A stretch of 64,000 nucleotides of DNA from Comamonadaceae bacterium OS-1 (GTDB lineage Bacteria; Pseudomonadota; Gammaproteobacteria; Burkholderiales; Burkholderiaceae_C). Made by a program: the position numbers and the translations under genes. A model generated the notes under the pieces. That model saw nothing but the letters and a program-made list of their open reading frames with translations, was not told the origin of the DNA and ran no database searches. Location of the stretch: positions 2,108,001 to 2,172,000 of the forward strand of contig AP026969.1 of assembly GCA_027923965.1 (NCBI GenBank), given 5' to 3'. This document shows, piece after piece, positions 9,284 to 18,761 of this stretch; positions within the stretch are counted from its first letter, which is position 1, and the number at the start of each line of letters is the position of its first letter.

Positions 9284-10897
9284 TCACTCCCACTCAATAG
9301 TGGCAGGTGGTTTGCTCGATACGTCGTAGGTCACGCGGTTGATGCCGCGCACTTCGTTGATGATGCGGCCCGACACCTTTTTGAGCAGCGCGTAGGGCAG
9401 CTCGGCCCAGTCGGCGGTCATGAAGTCGCTGGTTTGCACCGCGCGCAGGGCCACCACGTAGTCGTAGGTGCGGCCATCGCCCATTACGCCCACGCTCTTG
9501 ACGGGCAGGAACACGGTGAACGCCTGGCTGGTGAGCTGGTACCAGGTCTTTCCGGTGGCCTCGTCCTTAAAGTTGTGTAGCTCTTCAATGAAGATCGCGT
9601 CGGCCCGGCGCAGCAGGTCGGCATATTCCTTCTTCACTTCGCCCAGGATGCGGACCCCCAGGCCGGGGCCGGGGAAGGGGTGGCGATAGACCATGTTGGC
9701 GGGCAGGCCCAGGGCCACGCCGAGTTCGCGCACTTCGTCTTTGAACAGTTCGCGCAGGGGCTCCAGCAGCTTCAGGCCCAGTTGCTCGGGCAGGCCGCCC
9801 ACGTTGTGGTGGCTCTTGATGGTGACGGCTTTTTTGCTTTTGGCACCGCCGGACTCGATCACGTCGGGGTAGATGGTGCCCTGGGCCAGCCACTTGGCAC
9901 CTTTTGCGCCCTCGCCTTTGAGCTTGGCAGCTTCTTGTTTGAACACGGTGACAAACTCGCCGCCGATGATCTTGCGCTTGGCTTCGGGGTCGGTCACGCC
10001 CGCCAGTTTGCCCAGGAACAGGTCGCTGGCATCGGCACGGATCACCTTGGCGTGCAGCTTACCCACGAACATGTCCATCACCATGTCGCCCTCATTCAGA
10101 CGCAGCAGGCCGTGGTCTACAAAGACGCAGGTCAGTTGGTCGCCAATCGCGCGGTGGATTAGGGCAGCGGCCACGGACGAGTCGACGCCGCCCGACAGAC
10201 CCAGAATCACCTCTTCATCGCCCACCTGGGCACGGATGTGGGCTACGGCCTCGGCGATGTAATCGCCCATGATCCAGTCGGGGCGGGTGCCGCAGATGCC
10301 GAGCACAAAGCGGTTCAGCAGCGCCTGGCCTAGTACCGTGTGGGTCACTTCGGGATGGAACTGCACGGCATAGAAATGGCGGGATTCGTCGGCCATGCCG
10401 GCGATGGGGCAGCTGTCGGTGCTGGCCATCAGCTTGAAGCCAGGGGGCAGCTCGGTGACCTTGTCGCCATGGCTCATCCACACATTGAGCATGCCCTCGC
10501 CCTCGGGCGTGGTGAAGTCGGCAATGTCTTTGAGCAGTGCGGTGTGGCCGCGGGCGCGCACGCTGGCAAAACCGAATTCACGGGTGTGACCGGTTTCCAC
10601 CTTGCCACCCAGTTGCTGCGCCATGGTTTGCATGCCGTAGCAAATGCCCAGCACCGGCACCCCCAGGTCGAACACGGCCTGGGGGGCGCGGTCGGTGGTG
10701 TCCTCGGTCACGCTGGCGTGGCTGCCTGAGAGGATGATGCCTTTCAGGTTGCCGTCGGCGGCGTAGGCGCGCATCCATTCGTCCGTCACATCGCAGGGAT
10801 GGACTTCGCAAAACACATGGGCATCGCGCACGCGGCGGGCGATGAGCTGGGTAACTTGCGAACCGAAGTCGAGGATGAGGATTTTTTGATGGGACAT
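9284..10897 (-). CDS. guaA: GMP synthase, glutamine-hydrolysing
   Basis: A 537-residue enzyme making GMP from XMP, glutamine and ATP. The N-terminal class I glutamine amidotransferase domain (1-200) has the nucleophile Cys86 in GICYGMQ and the His/Glu pair in HPEV. The ATP pyrophosphatase domain starts near 210 with the P-loop SGGVDSS, and the C-terminal dimerisation domain ends [12 protein letters not shown]. The start at [10 protein letters not shown] matches the family; a longer in-frame ATG at 10948 would add 17 residues overlapping the terminator. guaB lies upstream on the same strand but a kbp-like gene and a terminator separate them. Confidence 0.97.
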   Translation of the reverse strand: MSHQKILILDFGSQVTQLIARRVRDAHVFCEVHPCDVTDEWMRAYAADGNLKGIILSGSHASVTEDTTDRAPQAVFDLGVPVLGICYGMQTMAQQLGGKVETGHTREFGFASVRARGHTALLKDIADFTTPEGEGMLNVWMSHGDKVTELPPGFKLMASTDSCPIAGMADESRHFYAVQFHPEVTHTVLGQALLNRFVLGICGTRPDWIMGDYIAEAVAHIRAQVGDEEVILGLSGGVDSSVAAALIHRAIGDQLTCVFVDHGLLRLNEGDMVMDMFVGKLHAKVIRADASDLFLGKLAGVTDPEAKRKIIGGEFVTVFKQEAAKLKGEGAKGAKWLAQGTIYPDVIESGGAKSKKAVTIKSHHNVGGLPEQLGLKLLEPLRELFKDEVRELGVALGLPANMVYRHPFPGPGLGVRILGEVKKEYADLLRRADAIFIEELHNFKDEATGKTWYQLTSQAFTVFLPVKSVGVMGDGRTYDYVVALRAVQTSDFMTADWAELPYALLKKVSGRIINEVRGINRVTYDVSSKPPATIEWE

Positions 10898-10904
10898 GGT
10901 TAAA

Positions 10905-10935
10905 AATGAAAAACGGGCAGCACGTGGGCTGCCCG
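10905..10935 (-). terminator. intrinsic terminator after the kbp-like gene
   Basis: On the minus strand, CGGGCAGC and GCTGCCCG form an 8-bp stem around a short loop, followed by TTTTTC and more T. It lies between the kbp-like stop and the guaA start, only 8 bases before guaA's ATG, so it should end or attenuate transcripts entering guaA. Confidence 0.8.
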
Positions 10936-10957
10936 GATCTATCGACAAAAATGCGCT

Positions 10958-11452
10958 TTAGGCTTGCGCTGGAATCCGCAGAACCTGGCCGGGGTAGATT
11001 TTGTCCGGGCTGCTCAGCATGGGCTTGTTGGCTTCAAAAATCTGCGGGTACAGATTGGCGTTGCCATAGGCTTTTTTGGCCACAGCACTCAAGGTGTCGC
11101 CGCTTTCGACCGTGTGGTAGGTGCACTCGGGCACTTCGGGACAGGTCATTTCATCGGCCACACCGGCCACGCCATGGACATTGCCGCAGCAAACGACGAT
11201 CTTTTCGCGGGTTTCCATGTCGGCCACAGCACCACCCACGGTGACGACCTGGTCGGCGCCATTGAAGCTGATGGTCAACCCGTCGGTAGACAAGCCTTGC
11301 GCCTTGATATAGGTGCCAATCGCATCCGCCGCCGCCGTGTTGGCCGCAGCGGCCTTTTCCGCGTTGCTTGGCTCCGCCACTGCAGCAGCGATTTCAGGCT
11401 TGTTGCCAAACAGTTTTTGACCAGCTTCTTTGATAAACGAAATCATGCCCAT
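10958..11452 (-). CDS. kbp: BON-LysM protein, Kbp/YgaU-like
   Basis: A 164-residue protein with a BON domain (about 40-105, ADAIGTYIKAQGLSTDGLTI) and a C-terminal LysM domain (about 115-162) containing VESGDTLSAVAKKAYGNANL and NKPMLSSPDKIYPGQ. This is near-identical in layout to E. coli YgaU/Kbp (149 aa), a cytosolic potassium-binding protein. No signal peptide is visible, which fits. Unlike E. coli Kbp as recalled, it has several cysteines between the domains (VVCCGN, TCPEVPEC). It sits between guaB and guaA and ends at its own terminator. Confidence 0.85.
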   Translation of the reverse strand: MGMISFIKEAGQKLFGNKPEIAAAVAEPSNAEKAAAANTAAADAIGTYIKAQGLSTDGLTISFNGADQVVTVGGAVADMETREKIVVCCGNVHGVAGVADEMTCPEVPECTYHTVESGDTLSAVAKKAYGNANLYPQIFEANKPMLSSPDKIYPGQVLRIPAQA

Positions 11453-11504
11453 GGAATTTCTCCTTTAAACGGTATACAACCCAACAGCAAAAATACTGTC
11501 GGGG

Positions 11505-12974
11505 CTATTCTGACCGGTAGTTGGGGGCTTCCTTGGTGATTTGCACGTCGTGTACATGGCTTTCGCGGATGCCGGCTGAGGTAATTTCCACAAATTCGGC
11601 TTTATTTTTCATATCTTCGATGGTGGCGCAACCGCAGTAGCCCATGCTGGCCCGGATGCCGCCCGCCATTTGGAAAATGATGGAGACCATGGAGCCCTTG
11701 TACGGGACCCGGCCTTCGATGCCTTCGGGCACCAGCTTGTCGGCGTTGGGGTTCTCGGTGCTGACTTCCTGGAAGTAGCGGTCGGCACTGCCCTGCTGCA
11801 TGGCACCGATGCTGCCCATGCCGCGGTAGCTCTTGTAGCTGCGGCCCTGGAACAGCACGACTTCGCCCGGCGCCTCTTCGGTACCGGCAAACATGCCACC
11901 CATCATCACGGTGCTGGCACCGGCGGCAATGGCTTTGGCGATGTCGCCGCTGTAGCGGATGCCGCCGTCGGCAATCAGGGGGATGCCGCTGCCCAGCAAG
12001 GCGGTGGCCACGTTGTCGATGGCCATGATCTGTGGCACACCCACGCCCGCCACGATGCGGGTGGTGCAAATGCTGCCTGGGCCGATACCGACCTTGACCG
12101 CGTCCGCACCGGCTTCGGCCAGGGCCAAGGCGGCGGCACCGGTGGCGATGTTGCCGCCGATCACGTCGATATGGGGGTAGTTTTGCTTGATCCAGCGCAC
12201 GCGGTCGATCACGCCCTTGCTGTGGCCATGGGCCGTATCCACCACGATGGCATCCACACCGGCTCGCACCAGGGCTTCGACACGTTCTTCCGTGCCCTCG
12301 CCCACGCCCACGGCTGCGCCTACGCGCAATTGGCCTTGGGCATCGCGCGCGGCGTTGGGGAAGCTGGTTTGCTTGGTGATGTCTTTAACCGTGATCAGGC
12401 CCTTGAGCTCGAACGCGTCGTTGATGACCAGCAGGCGCTCCAGCTTGGATTTGTTCAGCAGCGCCTTGGCTTCGGCCAGCGACGCGCCTTCCTTGACCGT
12501 GACCAGCTTCTCGCGCGGGGTCATGATCTGGCTCACGGGCACGTCGTAACGGGTTTCAAAGCGCAAGTCGCGGCTGGTGACGATGCCGACCACCTTGCCG
12601 CCGTCGCATACCGGAAAGCCGGAAATGCCCAGCTGGGCCGACATATCGATCACCTGGCGCACGGTGTGGCTGGGGGTGATGATGACGGGATCGCGCAGCA
12701 CACCGGATTCGTAGCGCTTGACCTTGAGCACTTCGGCAGCTTGCTGCTTGGGTGTAAAGTTTTTGTGCACGATACCCATGCCGCCTTCCTGGGCCATGGC
12801 AATAGCCAAGCGGGCTTCGGTGACCGTGTCCATGGCGGCAGACACCAGGGGCAGGTTCAGGGTGATGTTGCGGGAGAGGCGGGTCGCAAGAGACGTGTCC
12901 TTGGGCAGGACTTGGGAGAACGCTGGCACTAGCAACACATCGTCGAAAGTGAGCGCTTTTCCTAGCAGACGCAT
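11505..12974 (-). CDS. guaB: inosine-5'-monophosphate dehydrogenase
   Basis: A 489-residue NAD-dependent IMP dehydrogenase, the first committed step of GMP synthesis. The TIM barrel opens with [14 protein letters not shown]; a CBS pair is inserted at about residues 95-205. The catalytic loop is [15 protein letters not shown] with the nucleophilic Cys, and the flap region [11 protein letters not shown] follows. Length equals the bacterial norm (about 488). It is followed on the same strand by the kbp-like gene and then guaA, an interrupted version of the usual guaBA pair. Confidence 0.97.
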   Translation of the reverse strand: MRLLGKALTFDDVLLVPAFSQVLPKDTSLATRLSRNITLNLPLVSAAMDTVTEARLAIAMAQEGGMGIVHKNFTPKQQAAEVLKVKRYESGVLRDPVIITPSHTVRQVIDMSAQLGISGFPVCDGGKVVGIVTSRDLRFETRYDVPVSQIMTPREKLVTVKEGASLAEAKALLNKSKLERLLVINDAFELKGLITVKDITKQTSFPNAARDAQGQLRVGAAVGVGEGTEERVEALVRAGVDAIVVDTAHGHSKGVIDRVRWIKQNYPHIDVIGGNIATGAAALALAEAGADAVKVGIGPGSICTTRIVAGVGVPQIMAIDNVATALLGSGIPLIADGGIRYSGDIAKAIAAGASTVMMGGMFAGTEEAPGEVVLFQGRSYKSYRGMGSIGAMQQGSADRYFQEVSTENPNADKLVPEGIEGRVPYKGSMVSIIFQMAGGIRASMGYCGCATIEDMKNKAEFVEITSAGIRESHVHDVQITKEAPNYRSE

Positions 12975-13103
12975 ATAGAAAGCTCCAAAAGTCAGATTGT
13001 ACTAGCCCGCGCGCTCCTCCTTTTCTGTAACAAACGCAGCGCAATTGCGTGCAGACCCGTCCAAAGCGTTCAAATCACCAGGGCCCACCGCTAAACTGCG
13101 CGC

Positions 13104-13592
13104 ATGAAACTGCACAAATCGCTTGTTATCGCCCTCGGGTGCGCTTGGTCATTGACTGCACTCGCCCAGTGGCAATGGATTGACAGCGGTGGCAGAAAAG
13201 TGTTCAGCGACCGCGGCCCGCCGCCCGACATTCCGGCAAAAAATATTTTGCGCCAACCTGGCGGCACGCCTAAAAATGCGCCGGTTGCCGCGCCTGCCGC
13301 ACCGGCTTCGGCAGTCTCTGCCCCCAAGGTCAGTGGCGTGGACAAGGCTTTGGAAGAAAAGAAAAAGCAGGCCGAAGCGACCGAAGCCGCCCAACGCAAG
13401 GCCGAAGTGGACAAAAACGCCGCGGCCCAGGCCGAAAACTGCACCCGTGCCAAACAGTCCAAGGCCAATTTCGATTCGGGTGTGCGCATTGCCCGCACCA
13501 ACGACAAGGGCGAGCGCGAAATCCTCGACGACGCGGCCCGTGCCAGCGAACTCAAGCGCCTGCAGGACGTGATCAGCGCCGACTGCAAGTAG
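13104..13592 (+). CDS. secreted DUF4124 protein
   Basis: A 162-residue protein with a signal peptide (MKLHKSLVIALGCAWSLTAL, cleavage after LAQ) and an N-terminal DUF4124 motif, QWQWIDSGGRKVFSDRGPPPDIP, a short beta module common in Burkholderiales and Xanthomonadales envelope proteins. Residues about 85-120 are Lys/Glu/Ala-rich and likely a charged helix. Only one Cys pair (ENCTRAK, SADCK) is present and could be a disulfide. Function is unknown. It runs head-to-tail against rnfH, with two bases between the stops. Confidence 0.75.
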   Translation: MKLHKSLVIALGCAWSLTALAQWQWIDSGGRKVFSDRGPPPDIPAKNILRQPGGTPKNAPVAAPAAPASAVSAPKVSGVDKALEEKKKQAEATEAAQRKAEVDKNAAAQAENCTRAKQSKANFDSGVRIARTNDKGEREILDDAARASELKRLQDVISADCK

Positions 13593-13594
13593 GC

Positions 13595-13939
13595 TCAGTA
13601 CCCGGCCTTCGCTCCCGCGCGCTTCTTGGTAAACAGGCCCGCACGGCCAGCGCCCTGGCGGCTGAAGCGTGTGCGGCGAGCAACCTTGGGGTCCACGGTA
13701 AGCGGGCGGTACAGCTCCACCCGGTCGCCGTCTGCCAACGGCTGGGTAGGCGCAGCCAATTTGCCCCACACCCCGCTATCCAGGCCCAGTGTCTCCACAC
13801 CCGCAAAAGCGGGAAGCACGCTGCAGGCCTGCAAGGCATCGGCCAAACACGCACCCGCGAGCAACTCCAGCGCCACTTCGACCACCTGGCCGGGCGCCAC
13901 GGCACACACCACGGTGATGTTCAACCCCGTGTCAGCCAT
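13595..13939 (-). CDS. rnfH: RnfH family ubiquitin-like protein
   Basis: A 114-residue protein of the UPF0125/RnfH family, a beta-grasp (ubiquitin-like) fold. Conserved features are the start NITVVCAVAPGQVVEVALEL, the VWGKLAAPTQPLADGDRVELYRPL block, and DPKVARRTRF with a basic tail. It overlaps the end of ratA by 8 bases; the ratA-rnfH pair beside smpB is a widespread proteobacterial arrangement. Its role is not settled; the name comes from some rnf operons. Confidence 0.9.
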   Translation of the reverse strand: MADTGLNITVVCAVAPGQVVEVALELLAGACLADALQACSVLPAFAGVETLGLDSGVWGKLAAPTQPLADGDRVELYRPLTVDPKVARRTRFSRQGAGRAGLFTKKRAGAKAGY

Positions 13940-14381
13940 ACACCTGCTCGGCGCGCTTCACAAAGGCATCGACCAGACTGCCCGCGATGCGGTCGAACAC
14001 CGGGCCGACCAGGGCCGATAGCGCGATGTTGTCAAAGCCATAGTTCAGCTGCAGATCGACCCTACAGGCGCGCTGGCTGCCGTCGCCCACAGGGGTGAAG
14101 CTCCAGGTGCCATCCAGGTTGGAGAAAGGGCCTTTGATGAGCTTCATCTGCACCTGGCGGCTTGCCGGACTAGTCACATGGGTGTTGTGGGTGACGAACT
14201 TCTGGTGGATGCCGCCAAACGCAATGCCCACTTCGGCGGTCATGCCATTGGCTTCTTCGCTGAGCACAGCGGCCTGGTCGCACCAGGGTAAAAACTGCGG
14301 ATACAGCGCGACCTGGGTCACCAGGGCGAACATTTCTTCGGCGCTGTACCAGATGAGGACGGACTTGTGGACGTTTTTCAT
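13932..14381 (-). CDS. ratA: RatA-type START-like domain protein
   Basis: A 149-residue single-domain SRPBCC/START protein (COQ10/RatA family). Typical stretches are SAEEMFALVTQVALYPQFLPWC near the N-terminus and LNYGFDNIALSALVGPVFDRIAGSLVDAFVKRAEQVYG at the end (split here: the second half is the C-terminal helix). E. coli RatA was reported to block 70S ribosome association, while the Coq10 relatives bind ubiquinone; which applies here is open. Divergent from smpB, overlapping rnfH. Confidence 0.9.
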   Translation of the reverse strand: MKNVHKSVLIWYSAEEMFALVTQVALYPQFLPWCDQAAVLSEEANGMTAEVGIAFGGIHQKFVTHNTHVTSPASRQVQMKLIKGPFSNLDGTWSFTPVGDGSQRACRVDLQLNYGFDNIALSALVGPVFDRIAGSLVDAFVKRAEQVYG

Positions 14382-14442
14382 AGAATGGAGGGCTGCGCGG
14401 GATTGTAGAACCTGCTCCCGCCCTCCTCCCTACTAGCATTCA

Positions 14443-14916
14443 ATGGCCAAAAAACCCGATCCTACCGCCCGCATTGCCGACAACAAAAAGGCCGCTTTCA
14501 ACTACTTCTTCGAGGAGCGCATCGAGTGCGGCCTGGTGCTGGAAGGCTGGGAGGTCAAGTCGCTGCGCGAAGGCAAGGTGCAGCTCACCGACGGCTACGT
14601 GGTGGTGCGCGCGGGCGAGCTGTTTTTGATCGGTTGCCAGATTCACCCGCTGAACTCGGCCTCTACCCACATTAGCCCCGACAAGGTGCGCACCAAGAAG
14701 CTGCTGCTGCACAAGGAGCAGATCAAGAAAATGATCGTCAAGGTGGAGCAAAAAGGCTACACCCTGGTGCCGCTGAACCTGCACTGGAAGGCCGGCAAGA
14801 TCAAGTGCGAGATTGCCCTGGCCAAGGGCAAGGCCGAGCACGACAAGCGCGACACCATCAAGGACCGCGAAGGCAAGCGCGAGGTCGAGCGCGCCATGAA
14901 GTCGCGCCAGCGCTGA
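14443..14916 (+). CDS. smpB: SsrA-binding protein
   Basis: A 157-residue SmpB, the partner of tmRNA in rescuing stalled ribosomes. It has the beta-barrel core with [33 protein letters not shown], and the basic C-terminal tail [19 protein letters not shown] that reads the empty mRNA channel. The tmRNA gene itself is not in the window. ATG 14443 starts [17 protein letters not shown], the usual length. Confidence 0.97.
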   Translation: MAKKPDPTARIADNKKAAFNYFFEERIECGLVLEGWEVKSLREGKVQLTDGYVVVRAGELFLIGCQIHPLNSASTHISPDKVRTKKLLLHKEQIKKMIVKVEQKGYTLVPLNLHWKAGKIKCEIALAKGKAEHDKRDTIKDREGKREVERAMKSRQR

Positions 14917-14975
14917 TCCTGCCGCTCTACCGGTATACCCGTAGCCGCGTCCTGCGGGGGGGCAGACGAGTTACA

Positions 14976-14999
14976 TTTCCACGCAATTCGACGTGGAAA
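14976..14999 (+). promoter_or_regulatory. hairpin covering the ribosome-binding site of the chemoreceptor gene
   Basis: TTTCCACG and CGTGGAAA form a perfect 8-bp stem with an 8-base loop. The 3' arm contains GGAAA, the only plausible ribosome site, 5-8 bases before ATG 15004. Pairing would hide it, so the structure may limit translation or act as a thermal or protein-controlled switch. Seen directly; function inferred. Confidence 0.5.
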
Positions 15000-15003
15000 A
15001 CCT

Positions 15004-16596
15004 ATGCCTACCTTTATCTCCAATCTTTCTGTCAGCAAGCGCCTGGGCTTGGGCTTTGCCATGGTGTTGGCTCTGTCGGTAGCCATCATCGTGGTGGCTA
15101 TTGGGCGGCTGAATGCCGTGGCCGATGCCGCCCAATACATGGTGGCCTCTCCCATCAAAACCGAGCGCATCGTGGGCGACTGGTACCGCAACATCCACAC
15201 CGGTGTACGCCGGACCGGCGCCATTGCCAAAAGCAACGATCCCGCATTGGCGGGCTTTTTTGCCGAAGACCAGGCCGCATCGACCAAAAGCTCGAGCGAA
15301 AACCAAAAATTGGTGGAGGCACTGATGCGTACGGAACAGGAAAAAACCCTGTTCAACCAGATATCCGAGCAACGCAAGGCCTATATCTTGGTGCGCGACA
15401 AGATTCTGGAGCTCAAAAAAGAAGGCAAGGGTGAAGAAGCCAGCAGTTTGCTCGACCAGCAATTCACGCCCACCGCCAAAAGCTACATGGGCAAGATGGA
15501 AGAGCTGCTGGCCTACGAGCGCCAGGACATCGATGTCCAGGCCAAAGGCATCCAGGACAACTTCACCACCAGCCGCAACCTGATGCTGCTTCTGGGCGCG
15601 GTCAGCCTGGTACTCAGCGCGGTGATCGCCTGGCTGCTGTCGGGATCCATCACCGGGCCCTTGGCCCAGGCCAGCGCCGTCGCCCGCCAAGTGGCCTCGG
15701 GCGACCTGAGCGCCCGTATCGACAACCAGCGCACCGACGAACTCGGCGAACTCCTGTCCAGCCTGCAAAGCATGCAGACCAGCCTGGTGCAGGTAGTGTC
15801 GAATGTGCGCTCCGGCTCGGAAAGCGTCTCTACCGCCAGTGCCGAGATTGCCGAAGGCAACAACGACCTGAGCGCCCGCACCGAGAGCCAGGCCAGCGCC
15901 CTGGAGCAAACCGCGGCCTCCATGGAAGAGCTCAGCTCCACCGTCAAGCAAAACGCCGACAACGCCCGCCAGGCCAACCAGCTGGCCTTGAGCGCCTCCA
16001 GCGTGGCCATCCAGGGCGGCCAGGTCGTGGGCCAGGTGGTCGAGACCATGAAGGGCATCAACGAATCGTCGCGCAAGATCTCGGACATCATCCAGGTGAT
16101 CGATGGCATTGCCTTCCAGACCAACATCCTGGCGCTGAATGCCGCCGTGGAAGCCGCCCGCGCGGGCGAACAAGGCCGCGGGTTTGCCGTGGTGGCCAGC
16201 GAAGTGCGCAGCCTGGCCGGACGCTCGGCCCAGGCCGCCAAGGAAATCAAAAGCCTGATTGGTGCCAGCGTGGAGCGGGTCGAACAAGGCTCTTTGCTGG
16301 TAGACCAGGCCGGCGTGACCATGACCGAGGTGGTCAACTCCATCCGCCGGGTGACCGACATCATGGGCGAGATCAGCGCTGCCAGCAACGAGCAGTCGCT
16401 GGGCGTGGCCCAGGTCGGCGAAGCCGTAACCCAGATGGACCAGGCCACCCAGCAAAATGCCGCCCTGGTCGAGGAAATGGCCGCGGCCGCCAGCAGCCTG
16501 AAAAACCAGGCCCATGATCTGGTGCAGGTCGTCGCCGTGTTCAACCTGGGTGCCCAGGGGGGGCCGCAGAATCTGTCGCTGGGTATGCGCCGCTGA
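15004..16596 (+). CDS. methyl-accepting chemotaxis protein
   Basis: A 530-residue transmembrane receptor. A helix at about 14-34 precedes a periplasmic four-helix-bundle ligand domain (35-190), then helix 2 ([20 protein letters not shown], near 197-216), HAMP (217-270), and a long cytoplasmic signalling coil. The hairpin tip is [36 protein letters not shown], broken here at its conserved core. Adaptation region residues flank it ([20 protein letters not shown]). There is no NWETF-like CheR tether at the C-terminus. No che genes are nearby. Ligand unknown. Confidence 0.93.
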   Translation: MPTFISNLSVSKRLGLGFAMVLALSVAIIVVAIGRLNAVADAAQYMVASPIKTERIVGDWYRNIHTGVRRTGAIAKSNDPALAGFFAEDQAASTKSSSENQKLVEALMRTEQEKTLFNQISEQRKAYILVRDKILELKKEGKGEEASSLLDQQFTPTAKSYMGKMEELLAYERQDIDVQAKGIQDNFTTSRNLMLLLGAVSLVLSAVIAWLLSGSITGPLAQASAVARQVASGDLSARIDNQRTDELGELLSSLQSMQTSLVQVVSNVRSGSESVSTASAEIAEGNNDLSARTESQASALEQTAASMEELSSTVKQNADNARQANQLALSASSVAIQGGQVVGQVVETMKGINESSRKISDIIQVIDGIAFQTNILALNAAVEAARAGEQGRGFAVVASEVRSLAGRSAQAAKEIKSLIGASVERVEQGSLLVDQAGVTMTEVVNSIRRVTDIMGEISAASNEQSLGVAQVGEAVTQMDQATQQNAALVEEMAAAASSLKNQAHDLVQVVAVFNLGAQGGPQNLSLGMRR

Positions 16597-16632
16597 GCGG
16601 GAACCTTTCCACGCGCCCGGTATCATCTTTGC

Positions 16633-17016
16633 ATGCGCCGACTCGTCCTCATCCTCATGATCGCCTTGCTGCCCCTGCGCGGCTGGGTGGGCGAGGCCAT
16701 GGCCATGGAGATGTTGGCCCAGCATGCACCCGCTATACAAAAAGTAGCTGCTCACGCTCACCACACCAGCACAAGTAGCACTTTTGACATGGAAATGCAG
16801 GCCGACTGCCACGAAAGCGCAGAAGCCACATCGTCCGATACCGGCACCTCCCACTGCGGCACCTGCCCGCTGTGCCAGATGTGCCACACCGTAGCCGCCC
16901 CCGCCTCCTCGGCGGCGGTTCCAACCCCCTGGCTGCCGCATGCGCAGCCCACCACCGGCCCCGCCCGGTTTGCCAGCGCGAGCGCCGCATTTGCGCTGAA
17001 ACCACCGATTTCCTGA
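16633..17016 (+). CDS. CopL/DUF2946-like small Cys/His-rich copper-locus protein
   Basis: A 127-residue protein starting with a signal-like helix (RLVLILMIALLPLRGWVGEAMA). The centre is rich in possible metal ligands: HAHHTSTSS, MEMQADCHES, and HCGTCPLCQMCHTVA, with four Cys in 11 residues. Such proteins open copper-resistance operons; CopL of Xanthomonas is the named relative and controls copA expression. Family assignment is by layout and motif, not by a strong domain. Residues 33-52 are encoded by copy C of the dispersed element, which adds His residues. It is the first gene of the collinear copper operon reaching 21048. Confidence 0.6.
   Translation: MRRLVLILMIALLPLRGWVGEAMAMEMLAQHAPAIQKVAAHAHHTSTSSTFDMEMQADCHESAEATSSDTGTSHCGTCPLCQMCHTVAAPASSAAVPTPWLPHAQPTTGPARFASASAAFALKPPIS
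16731..16786 (+). repeat. dispersed palindromic element, copy C (inside the CopL-like gene)
   Basis: CGCTATACAAAAAGTAGCTG, CTCACGCTCA, then AGCACAAGTAGCACTTTT. The arms AAAAAGTAGC and AGTAGCACTTTT are imperfect complements. It lies sense and in frame and encodes AIQKVAAHAHHTSTSSTF. Confidence 0.75.
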
Positions 17017-17096
17017 ACGTCCCAGCCGTAGTCCGTCCGCAATTTGCCTGAACCGGCAGCGTTGCGGGCATTGCTTGAGTCGTTCAGGAGATTGTT

Positions 17097-17357
17097 TTGA
17101 AAACCCTATTTTTAAGCGGCAGTCTGCTGCTCTGTGCCGCCGCGTGGGCGCAAAGTCCCGCCGATCCCTCGGTACGTGTACCCACAGTCACCTACCGCTC
17201 TGTGTTTGCCGATACCCCTGCCGGGGTGGAAGCCCGGCCGCTGGACTGGAGGCGCGCCAACGCCGACGTGGCCCAGTTCCCACGCGGCCATGCGGATGTG
17301 CTGAAGTGGGAGCAGGCCGCCGCGCGGGCCACCCAGAAACCGCGGGCTGCCCCATGA
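17097..17357 (+). CDS. small secreted protein of copper operon, unknown function
   Basis: An 86-residue protein. The start is a TTG at 17097, supported by an AGGAG site at 17086-17090 and by the resulting clear signal peptide MKTLFLSGSLLLCAAAWAQ. The mature 67 residues contain VTYRSVFADTP and PLDWRRANADVAQFPRGHADVLKWEQ, a pattern I associate with small proteins found ahead of copper-resistance outer-membrane factor genes, without a known activity. Its TGA overlaps the next ATG (ATGA), so the two are translationally coupled. Confidence 0.7.
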   Translation: MKTLFLSGSLLLCAAAWAQSPADPSVRVPTVTYRSVFADTPAGVEARPLDWRRANADVAQFPRGHADVLKWEQAAARATQKPRAAP

Positions 17358-18760
17358 GCCGCCGCTTTCGAAGCACCGGCATGGCGTGGGCCCTGCTGGC
17401 CCTGACGGGCTGCGCCACGCTCTCGCCCGATGGTGACCTGGGGGCCGTACAGCAACTCATCCAGGGCAAAACCGCCGGAGTCAGCCCGCAGTTAAGCCCC
17501 AACCCGCAAGCCGTCGCCGATCTGCTGGCCCAGCCGCTGAGCGCCGAGGCTGCCGTGCGCATCGCCCTGCTGAACAGCCCGCAGCTGCAGTTCTCGCTGG
17601 CCACGCTGGGTGTGAGCGACGCAGACCGTGTGCAAATGGGCCGCCTGCCCAACCCGCACTTCGCCATGGGCCGCTTCACCGAAGGCGACACGCGCGAGAT
17701 AGAACGGGTGCTCAGTTTCAACGTGCTCGGGCTGCTGGCCCTGCCCTGGCGCGCCCAGTGGCAAGGCCAGCAGCACGCAATGGCCCAGTTGCAGGCTGCG
17801 CAGGACGTGGTGCGGCTGGCCGCAGACACGCGCAAGGCCTGGATCACCGCCGTGGCCGCCCAGCAAAGCGCCCTGTACCTGCGCGACGTGAAAGAGGCTG
17901 CCGAAGCCGGGGCCGAGCTGGCACGGCGCATGGCCCGGGTGGGCAACTGGAGCCGTCTGGAGCAGGCCCGCGAACAGGTGCTGCTAGCCGATGCCACCGC
18001 GCAGCTCGCCCGCGCCCGGAACCTCGCCTACAGCACCCGCGAAAAGCTCACCCGCCTGATGGGCCTGTGGGGCGCGCAAACCGGCTTTGTGCTGGCAGAC
18101 CGCCTGCCCGACCTGCCCAAGGCCGCCACCGAGATGACCGATATCGAGGCCCAGGCCCTGCGCGAACGGCTGGACGTGCGCGCCGCCGTGGCCCGCACAA
18201 GCTATATCGCCCGGCAAGAAGGCTTTGACAAGGTGGCAGGCTATTTCGACGGCCTGGCGCTCAGCTACACCCGCAACACCACCTTCGACAACGCAGCGGG
18301 CAGCAAGTCTGCCAAGCGCGGCTGGGAGCTGGAGCTGCCCTTGCCCCTGTTCGACTGGGGCGGTGCCCGCAACGCCCGTTCCAAGGCGGTATACCTGCAA
18401 TCCACCGCCCAGGTGCGCGCCGTGGCCATCCAGGCCCGGTCCGAGGCGCGCGAGGCCTATTTTGGCTACCGCACTGCGTTCGATCTGGCGGTGCACTACC
18501 GCGACGAGATCGTGCCGCTACGCAAGTTCATCAACGACGAACTGGTGCTGCGCTACAGCGGCATGCTGGCCAGCGTATGGGAACTGCTGGCCGACACCCG
18601 CCAGCAAAGTTTGAGCGTGGGCAGCGCCATCGAAGCCCAGCGCGACTTCTGGCTGGCCGAAGCCGACCTGCAAATCGCACTCACCGGCACCTCGCCCGGC
18701 GCGCTGGCATCCCTCTTGTCGGGCGCAGCCGCCGACACCGCATCTACCCAAGGACATTGA
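17354..18760 (+). CDS. TolC/CusC-type outer membrane factor lipoprotein
   Basis: A 468-residue outer-membrane efflux protein. The N-terminus MSRRFRSTGMAWALLALTGC carries a lipobox (LTGC), so it is probably lipid-anchored like CusC. Two internally repeated TolC-type halves follow: AEAAVRIALLNSPQLQFSLATLGVSDADRVQMG in half one and GYFDGLALSY with ELPLPLFDWGGARNARSKAVYLQS at the start of half two (read as separate stretches). It should form the outer-membrane channel for copper or another metal. Unusually, no RND pump (CusA) or adaptor (CusB) gene accompanies it; it is followed after 1 base by the multicopper oxidase. Confidence 0.88.
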   Translation: MSRRFRSTGMAWALLALTGCATLSPDGDLGAVQQLIQGKTAGVSPQLSPNPQAVADLLAQPLSAEAAVRIALLNSPQLQFSLATLGVSDADRVQMGRLPNPHFAMGRFTEGDTREIERVLSFNVLGLLALPWRAQWQGQQHAMAQLQAAQDVVRLAADTRKAWITAVAAQQSALYLRDVKEAAEAGAELARRMARVGNWSRLEQAREQVLLADATAQLARARNLAYSTREKLTRLMGLWGAQTGFVLADRLPDLPKAATEMTDIEAQALRERLDVRAAVARTSYIARQEGFDKVAGYFDGLALSYTRNTTFDNAAGSKSAKRGWELELPLPLFDWGGARNARSKAVYLQSTAQVRAVAIQARSEAREAYFGYRTAFDLAVHYRDEIVPLRKFINDELVLRYSGMLASVWELLADTRQQSLSVGSAIEAQRDFWLAEADLQIALTGTSPGALASLLSGAAADTASTQGH

Positions 18761-18761
18761 T

